Source: Hanleya hanleyi (taxonomy: Eukaryota; Mollusca; Polyplacophora; Lepidopleurida; Hanleyidae). From it: a stretch of 64,000 nucleotides of DNA. Position numbers and translations under genes: made by a program. The notes under the pieces were generated by a model. That model was given only the letters and a program-made list of their open reading frames with translations, did no database searches and was not told where the DNA came from. Below are positions 51,301 to 60,300 of the stretch, in pieces. How positions within the stretch are numbered: position 1 is the first letter of the stretch; each line of letters begins with the position of its first letter. The stretch lies in NCBI GenBank assembly GCA_036873755.1, contig JAVTVY010039217.1, positions 62,001 to 126,000 of the forward strand. The letters run 5' to 3'.

Positions 51301-54300
51301 GTGTACTTTCTTTGAAAAAAAACAAAAGTTTTCCTCCCCTTAAATTAATTTGTTTCTGGAATAAATACATACACTATAGATATACGTTTGTCATATCTTG
51401 GTAAACACAACTAAAATTGCTGAAATGGAAATCAGTAGAAGAGAGCCAAATTTGGGGAAACATTTAAGCGGTGGGAATATAAAATGACGTGTGGCAACTA
51501 AAAAGTGTTGTTAGGTTAGGTTGTTAGCAAAACAAAAAAGTAAAACTACAAATCATGTTGTGAATAAATTTTGTTTATTATAATTACTGATAAAAAAACT
51601 TGTTAGTGGAACAAGATGAGTGAATCATATTAGTAGAATAAGATCAATCAGGTGGGGGAATGGTTAGCAGTCCATTTTTTGGGAGGGATGAATAACTGTT
51701 AATGGAACTTTAATGGAAAAAGATCAATAACTTCAATGAACGAACTGTTTACGCACCTTTTGTGGGAGATATTTAATTGAATGCGACACTGCAAAATACT
51801 TTCTGACACGACTCATTTTCGATAGGCATCTAGTGTCATTTTCAAAACAGATTTGCAGGCATTCTTCGCATTGTGTAAGAGAATAAATCAATAAATCAGT
51901 CATCCAATCAATAAATAAATGTGATAGTATACAAACATGATATAAAAATTATATGCAAACTTAACATAGGAATTAGTGGATTTTATTAGACAAGGGGCAT
52001 AACTCTGCAAAATACTTTCTGACACGACTCATTTTTGATAGGCATCTAGTTCAGGTCAAGAGAAACAACTGTATCACGTTAGGATGTTGTATATGGAACG
52101 GTTCTGAAATTATCACAACAACAAATCATAAATGGATTTTTATTTGTAAAAAGGGGCATAACTCTGCAAAATATTGTCCGAGATGACTCATTTTTGATAG
52201 GCTTCTGATTTACGTGAAGATAAATAGATGTAACAAGTTTGGTTGCCATGCATGAAACGGTTCTGTAGATATCGCGGTAACGGACGGACGGACGGACGTA
52301 CGGACAGACGGACAGCCGTACATGAGGGCGACAATACCCCTAGGCCAAAGTTGGCCGAGGGGTAAAAACGCTACATGTTGTGGATAGCATGACATTGCCC
52401 TTTGATCAATGTAACCACTAAATCATCAGACCTCTTTCGTGTGTTAAGCGATTCAAAGATCAGTTATTTTGATACTGCGACCTCGACTTTAGAAATTTTG
52501 TGAATATCGGTGGGGCATACTTCAAGACTCATGAGCTCCAGGCAAAGGAACAGGACAGAAAAACCAAGCAATAACATCTTATCAATATCCAAGGACTAAA
52601 ATTTGCAGGGCATCATAAAAGAGTTCTGGGTCATTGGATATAAATCAAGGCTTCTTGTTTACAACTTAATTTTAATGAAAACCTGAGCGATCCATGTCCT
52701 CCACTGTCGATACCATAGATAGTATGGCGACATGAAAGATTTATAAGATGTTGTATTTAAAATTGTACATTGAATGCTGGGAACTTTTTTTTGTGTATTG
52801 GGTGCTTAAAACATTATCTGATAACAGAAAAGAAATTATTTGACAGCTTAAATCAGTTTTAATGAAGATGTTTCAAAAAACGAGATAGATGAGTTCTCAA
52901 ATGTAAATAGTCTCGCCTCACTATAAGGTGCCTCGATATAGCACTGATTCTGATACAAGACGGGTACTGTCGTGTCCCCCAAATTAACAAATGCATATCA
53001 TTTCAACCCTTTTATAAGGCTGAAATTCTATAAGGTGGTTCAAATTTGGTCCCCCAATAACAGCGTTATAGCGAGGTTACACTGTAGTGTGAAATATGGT
53101 AAATAGTGACGTGATATGTGTAGATCATGTCATGAAGGTTGCTGTAAACCAGCAAATGCAAATACTCTTATATCGAATGTCAGCTGGTAAAATTGTTCTT
53201 CAGTTATTGCAGTCACAAGCTTAGAATGGTCAAATCTGAGGTTAAGGCCATGGTGGCCATATTGGATTAAGCAGATGGGTGAAAAACAATCCCAGCCATC
53301 ATCTCACTCATATCAAACCACTGTCCAAGATTGAAGTCAATCGGACAAGTTGTTTTTAGTTATTGCAGTGACAAGCTTATTTAATATGGCAGTCATATTG
53401 GATTATGCAGGTCCCCTCCGGTATCCGGTGGGGGACAATAATTTCAATATTATTAGTGTTATTTTGGAAATAAAATCGGGACAAATAAAGTCAAACAGTG
53501 CCACGGGGGTTCACAAATAAACTGTTCCAATACATGATACATCAAATGGGATATTTTATAGTCAATAGGTTAGACACCGGAGTCATTCCAATGTTATATC
53601 ATCGGGCTCTCGCGGGTGGTTGGGTGGGCACGAGTTCCTGTTGCTTCAATGGATTTTGCCGAGAAGCAACAGGAACTTGATAATGTGATGTCTAGCACTG
53701 TAATATCACCTGTCTTTGTTGCATCATGTTAGCGCCCTGTCTGCGTCTTCTGTGCTGTCCTCAGTGTTTTATAGGGTGGTTGGAGGGTGTCTGGTTCCAT
53801 GCTGCTTCAAAGATTTCTTCTTTGAAGCAACTGGGCTGGGTAGTGCTTAGTTGGTTCGTCGTGATATAGCTGAAATATTGTTCAAAGCGACGTTAAATTC
53901 TACTCACTTGCAATCATTCTCCCATTGACATTGTCAGAGTTTGTAACCTCCTAAACTGACAGTGTAACAACACCCTCTGACGCATTGAGCAGACAAAACG
54001 TGGCGCGCATGCGCATTCGGTCTGTATCGATTTCGATCGACACAGGGAGCATGTATCTGTATATGAGAGAGATGGGAAATGCATCCAGCATATCTTGTAA
54101 AAGAATTAACACATTTTATGCTAAATTAGTGCACAAGAACACATGATAGAACATCTTGTTTAGCTGTGACATGCTGAGCCCACCCGCTTCATTAACAAGC
54201 TGACTGCCCGAGAGACATGCGCACTAAAGTGCATACTGCGATTTCAATCCCAGTGCAATGAGAGGGTATATCAGTTGGTGGGAAGTATACAATCTGCTTC

Positions 54301-57300
54301 CATGAGAATGGGAGCAAATTATGTTGAGTTTAATGGGAGGAGGGAGTGCACACTTACCGGTCTGTTATTCTTATTGTAACCCTTATCCCCCTTTCCACAG
54401 TCAATGCCAATCTCCAGAGTTTTCACATGGTAATCCTCATCGTCTACATGGGTGCCATCCACCGAAGGTTCGGAGCCGGAACCTGAATATTCATCGTCTT
54501 CATTGGATCCGCCCCCACTTCCCCGGTCGACTGCACTATGTTCAGACCATGTCACAGCCTTGATCACCAGCTATCAAAGAATGGACATCAAGCAAGAGTC
54601 AGTACAGTCAAGTCTCTATCTCAGTCATACTTAAAACCGTTAATCATCGCGTACTCAGGATGGGGAGATTCCGCTCTCTAAAATGGAGGTAAACCAGGTT
54701 GTTTTTGTTCAGTAACTTTTTATTCATTCTTAACCAATGATCCAAATCTTCAGGCGCATTAATCTATCTATTGTTCCATGTCCTAAAATTTATTAGCCAT
54801 TTGAAGAAGCAGTCAATGTTTTTTCAATAGTGTGACAGATATTTGGCCTATTATTATGTAAATTAGATAGATGGAAATTTATTTTTTACTAGCACTTGAT
54901 GGGATGAATATGTCTGTGTGGGCCTGAGGAGGATTTTGCTGAATTCATTATGTGAACTGATTTATTGAGCAAAAACAAATTTTTAACGTCCATTTTATAG
55001 AGCGGGATCGCCTAACCTGATAATGTGAAGTAAACTTCCTATCAACTACCCTGCAAACAGTGGATAATAATTTATATACTAATGCCATTTAGAAAGTAGA
55101 TAACATTTATTTCCAATTATTTCTAGGATGTCACTTTCTTGATAAAGCACAAATACTAGTGCTGGATGGGTCAGTCCCATGCAAGACTCGAATCCGCGCC
55201 CTCAGAGTTTGGCACCAAATCGCCAGCAGTAAATGCAAGCGCCCCATACCACTCGGCCACCTCAGCTTCCGCAAAGAGGAAGTTCCGAGACCGGAGTCTA
55301 GCCACATAATCTAGATAACTGTAAATAATTGGAAATAAGTGGATAATAAGCTTCGAGCCTTCACTGGTGTAATAACCCCTGCAAAAGTTTGATCACCTGC
55401 ATTGGTTTCTTAAGGCAGATACTAATCTCCTCAATACTAGACAGTTAGCCCTTGTGCGCAAAACCACACCACCATGCATGTCCTGCTAAATGTTACTGGT
55501 TATTGTCCAAGCCATAATTTCAGCTCATAGCTGCATCTCTGTGAGCTTTCATCCTATTTCGCGGTGATTGGACAGAGAGACAGGGTAGCTTAGAGGATGT
55601 GGTATACAACCCAGATTCAGATATTCTGAGTGAGTGATTATTTGCTGCAGAACAAACGAATTGGAAGTCTTCTGCATGGGGAAATAGTATTAGTCAAAAC
55701 ACAGAGCTTTTGATGGGGCCAGTATGCCAGTCAATATTACAAAATATGTGATCCTTTGATTTATAATTTTCAACTCTGGGGCAGAAATGTATAGGACCAA
55801 TGTGCACTTCTCTTTGTTAATAAACTCAGTATAGCTTATTACTATCATAATTAGATAAGTTTTGACATCACTTTCTGTATTACAATTGCCAGTTAGGACC
55901 ATGGGTCATGTGATACAGCTATTTGCCACTTTATATATGGAGAGTTCTACTATTTTTGACATCTCAAAACTTCGCAATTCCAAATATACATACCGCATTT
56001 GAATACACCATCTCTCCCTGCCGCTCCACGACTTGTGTGTTACATCGAGTGAAAGAAGTCCGCAAGATGTAGTGCGTCCCATTTGACTGAGCACGACATG
56101 CACTGTTACGTAGTGATAAATACTCCTGTCTAACACCATATGCCTATAATCAGAGACAGAACAAATGTAAGGTTACGACTGCTACAGCAGGCCATCACAA
56201 GTCAGATAAATATAAGTGGCGTACCAATCTGTGGATATTTATACAGAGTATCTACATGTATTAAGACCATTGTCACTTGAATGGTTGTTTAACATGACCT
56301 TGATTTTTTAAATACACATGCTAGATACTATAATTATTTATTATTAATTATTAAATTTTTAACCAATTGTATGCGAATATGAAGAAAATGAGCAAGTTTT
56401 ACCTGTAAAAATGTAAATCCCTCATCTACTTTAATTATTTGCCCTCAAAATATAGATGAGGGCTGGTCATGATAAACAACTAATAAAGAGAGTTTGGCCT
56501 AATGATATATCCATTTTGAAAGTTTTCATCCAGTATCCCATATTCTACTGTGCAAGATGAGGAAAACATCCATTTTTATGCAGGAGCTGTAGATGTAAGT
56601 ATGTTCGGTAAATCACCACCCATTTTATCATCAAAATCCAATCAGCCATTTGATCACCCTCTAAAATAATTCAAACAATGAAGAAAGAATGGATTATAAT
56701 TTATATGCATGATTTTGATTTGTTTTTTCTGCTTCTTTTACTCTTGAAGTTGATCACCCACTGTGTTTATGATGGGTAATTTTAGCAATTTCAGATTTCT
56801 TCACACTCCCCTCTAACACTAGCTTTGTAGTACCTGTTCCTCATTGTAGTTTTTTTCTGAATCTTTGTACATGCTCGCCTTACCTGTGCCACAATTTTTG
56901 GCAGATATATATCTAGTCCAGCTGTATGACAAAGCGTCCTCATGCCCATTCTTATGGCACCCTCAGTGTCGGACGGGTTCTTGAAAGGGGAGACATCTGA
57001 ATCTGGGGGCCGAGGCAGGAAGGGTGTAATGTCAGGCTTCTCCATCTGGTTGTCTATGGAAGGGAAATAACTCTTCATATTATACATTTTCCTGACCCTA
57101 TGTAATAGCCATGGAAGAGCTTAACGATCTGTATATCTGGAATCATTTTGTAACAGTCCCAATATGAGATATACATGTAAATAATTCCAGTTGCACAATC
57201 AAGGCCTGAATTAAAGGAAATTATTTACATGCACATTTTTTAAAGTGTGCATCCTTTTGTATCAAATACATTACTGTTCTATAAATTCCACATGCACAGC

Positions 57301-60300
57301 AGGAAATCTACATGCATTTGTGCATGTTAAGCACTCCTCATTTCGAGCCTTGATAATCCTCTCAGTAGAAGTATTTTTCGTTTCCAAAATTGTTCAGTAC
57401 TGGAACAAGTTGCTATATTGAATTGTGAAATAGATTTGATTTGAGCTCTCTTAAATAGTTTGGCAGACAAACTGTGCGTGTGTATTCTTCTGTCTTTTAT
57501 ATGGACCTCGAGTCTGAAATAAAGTCATTATTATTATTATTATTATAATATTGCATCAAGAGGGCACTGTTTCTTTGTGCAGAGTGCACCAGGCAATCTT
57601 CGGCCCCTTGTCTATCAGACAAAGCCAATCATAATCCAAGGTGGACAGACGGGTCCATTTTGTACATTGAGAGGTCACACACACGCAAGTTCCCAATATT
57701 GGCATATCGATCATGTAAGACGAAGTGACGTGAATTTACGGGATTTCTAGTGGCAAATGGGCAAGTGGTCAGCCACTGTTCCATTGGCTAACATCTCCAG
57801 TCACGTTGAAAAGCGGTATCTCCTCTTACATGAACTATATACCCCAATACTAGCATCCAGGCCAGCTAAATGAGTACAAGACACCTGTGTGGTTCCTACT
57901 ACATGCTGAGAACAGTACCCATTATTTCCAGGGGCTCATTGGGTAATACAACTGGAATTCCAAATAACATATCAGGAGACGAATTTGGTATCTTATGGGT
58001 AGCTTGGACATACCTTGCTGTGAGACCTGTAGCAGTATATGGTTACTACTGGACACACTACTGTAGGAGAGGATGGAGCCGTAACGATGTTCAACCCAAC
58101 TGACAAGGTCTTGACCACTGTACGGGGGATTCTCTACACGCGTCATCACCGTGTCCATTCTCACCTCTTCTGTGTCCATGATACTGTTACCCTGGAAATA
58201 TCACATAAATACACCATGTTACTGTGTCCATGATACGGTTACCCTGGAAATATCACATAAATACACCATGTTACTGCGTCCATGATACTGTTACCCTGGA
58301 AATATCACATAAATACACCATGTTACTGTGTCCATGATACTGTCACCCTGGAAATATCACATAAATACACCATGTTACTGTGTCCATGATACTGTTATCC
58401 TGGAAATATCACATAAATACACCATGTTACTGTGTCCATGATACTGTTATCCTGGAAATATCACATAAATACACCATGTTACTGTGTCCATGATACTGTT
58501 ATCCTGGAAATATCACATAAATACACACATTCAAGTCCGACAATCCAAGGGCAGATTTAACTTATGGTCTATCAACAAAGGAACTGGGAAACACCCAATA
58601 CAACAAGGTTGGTTGGTTGGTTGGTTGTTTGAAGTTTAACATCGCACCTAACCTTATTGGTCACACGGCGATGATGACCCAAACAAACATACCCTAGCAA
58701 TAACCTAACCCTAACAAAAACCTAACTAAAACTACAAAACATTTTGAATTTCGAATTTTGAAAAATTAGACTCTACGGACACTGGTGATCACAATGGATC
58801 ATCAGCGAGCTTAATTTGTTTGGCACTTTAATGTACCTCCTGTGCCAGACAAACATGGTACAAACCATGCTACCAGCTGGAGGGCCAGTACAAATAGGGT
58901 TATCATTCATCAGGACAATTATGATTGCCATTCTTGTACTTATATTTATGGAAGTTTCACCACTTCTTCTTGCTGAAGTAAAATGTAAGGTCCATACACA
59001 AAGTTCTGCACGACACCTGCTTCATAGCTTGCTTGGATCTCACATAATACTTTCTACCATGCTCATGTCGATATGGAATATTTACATCTCAATCTGACAA
59101 ACAATCATAGTGAAAGTTTTTCTCCAATTATTTGGAGACCACGCGGTCATAGTATTTTACTCCCTCATCCACTTACCACAATTTCGATGTCTCCACGGAC
59201 TTTGCGTGATTTCACTCGCCAGGACAGATCATCAGGTGACTTCAAAATGAGGACAAGGTCAGTGCGTACGCTGCCAAATATTTCAGGTAGGATATCCACG
59301 ATGACCTCGGCTTTAGCACTGGACAAGTGCCCGCTGACCTCGATAATATGAACTGACCTGTGGAACAACAATGGTGGAACAACTCTTTCAGAAATATTTG
59401 CTGTTTCGAATTACTGGTGAGTGTTCTGCTTGAACAGAAGACATTTTCAGTGAATATATCGAACTGAGAAATTTAAACTTCTAGAATAATGAATTGAAAA
59501 CCGAGCTTTACATGCACATCCAAAAGTTCAACAATTTTCAACTTCATCATGTTGAGAATGTCCAAGGGACATAATTCATATCATTTCATGATTTCACAAT
59601 TCTCCAATGAGTTAATAAGTTACTTCCCTTGGCATCAACTTCCCAATGAATCTAACTGGTGCTTCATAAACCCAGAATATATTAGTCAAATTTCTGTTAA
59701 CAAGGATGACAGTGGAACAGGAAAAAATTATCGGAAAACACCTGGAATACCTCAACCTCCCTTCACAATATTGTAATATTTGTAACTGTCAGACCAAAGT
59801 CAGAGTCAGAAGGGTTTAGAAGTAAAGATGGTTCATTTACTTGGTGTTTCTGGCAGTGTTAGTTGGGGATGCACAACCAGTTATCTGCCGGTCCTGTTGG
59901 TTAGCTCCCTTTATATAGGGCGATGGTGTCCTCGCCTGCACCTCACAGACAGACCCTATTCCCACCACTGTGAAAAAAAAATGGGCACAAGTGTGGAGTA
60001 GTCAATACACATGCATGTACAACATCACATGGATTAAAACTGTCTGGCTGTACACTACCCAGTCATTCTGCCCAATTATCGCCAAGCATGCTAGTCCATC
60101 AACTGTGAGCCTTAGACAACAAGAGCATTATGGGATTCAATATAACCCATTGAAACATACTGTAACATTTAGAATTTGACTTTGATGAAATAGGCCAGGA
60201 TCAGTCAACATGAATACGCTTCTAATTAATCATCAGTTCCATATGTTCTGTAGTGTACATTTGAAGAGCAGTCATGACCCCCCCCCCCGAGATACTGCAA

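Noticed and set aside
55906..56139. 77-codon minus ORF over betaglycan exon 7
   Set aside because: Shadow of the ZP-N frame, which has the conserved NGTHYIL and cysteines.
58695..58725. CCTAACCCTAAC-like interstitial telomeric repeat
   Set aside because: Only about two imperfect units, too short to be meaningful.
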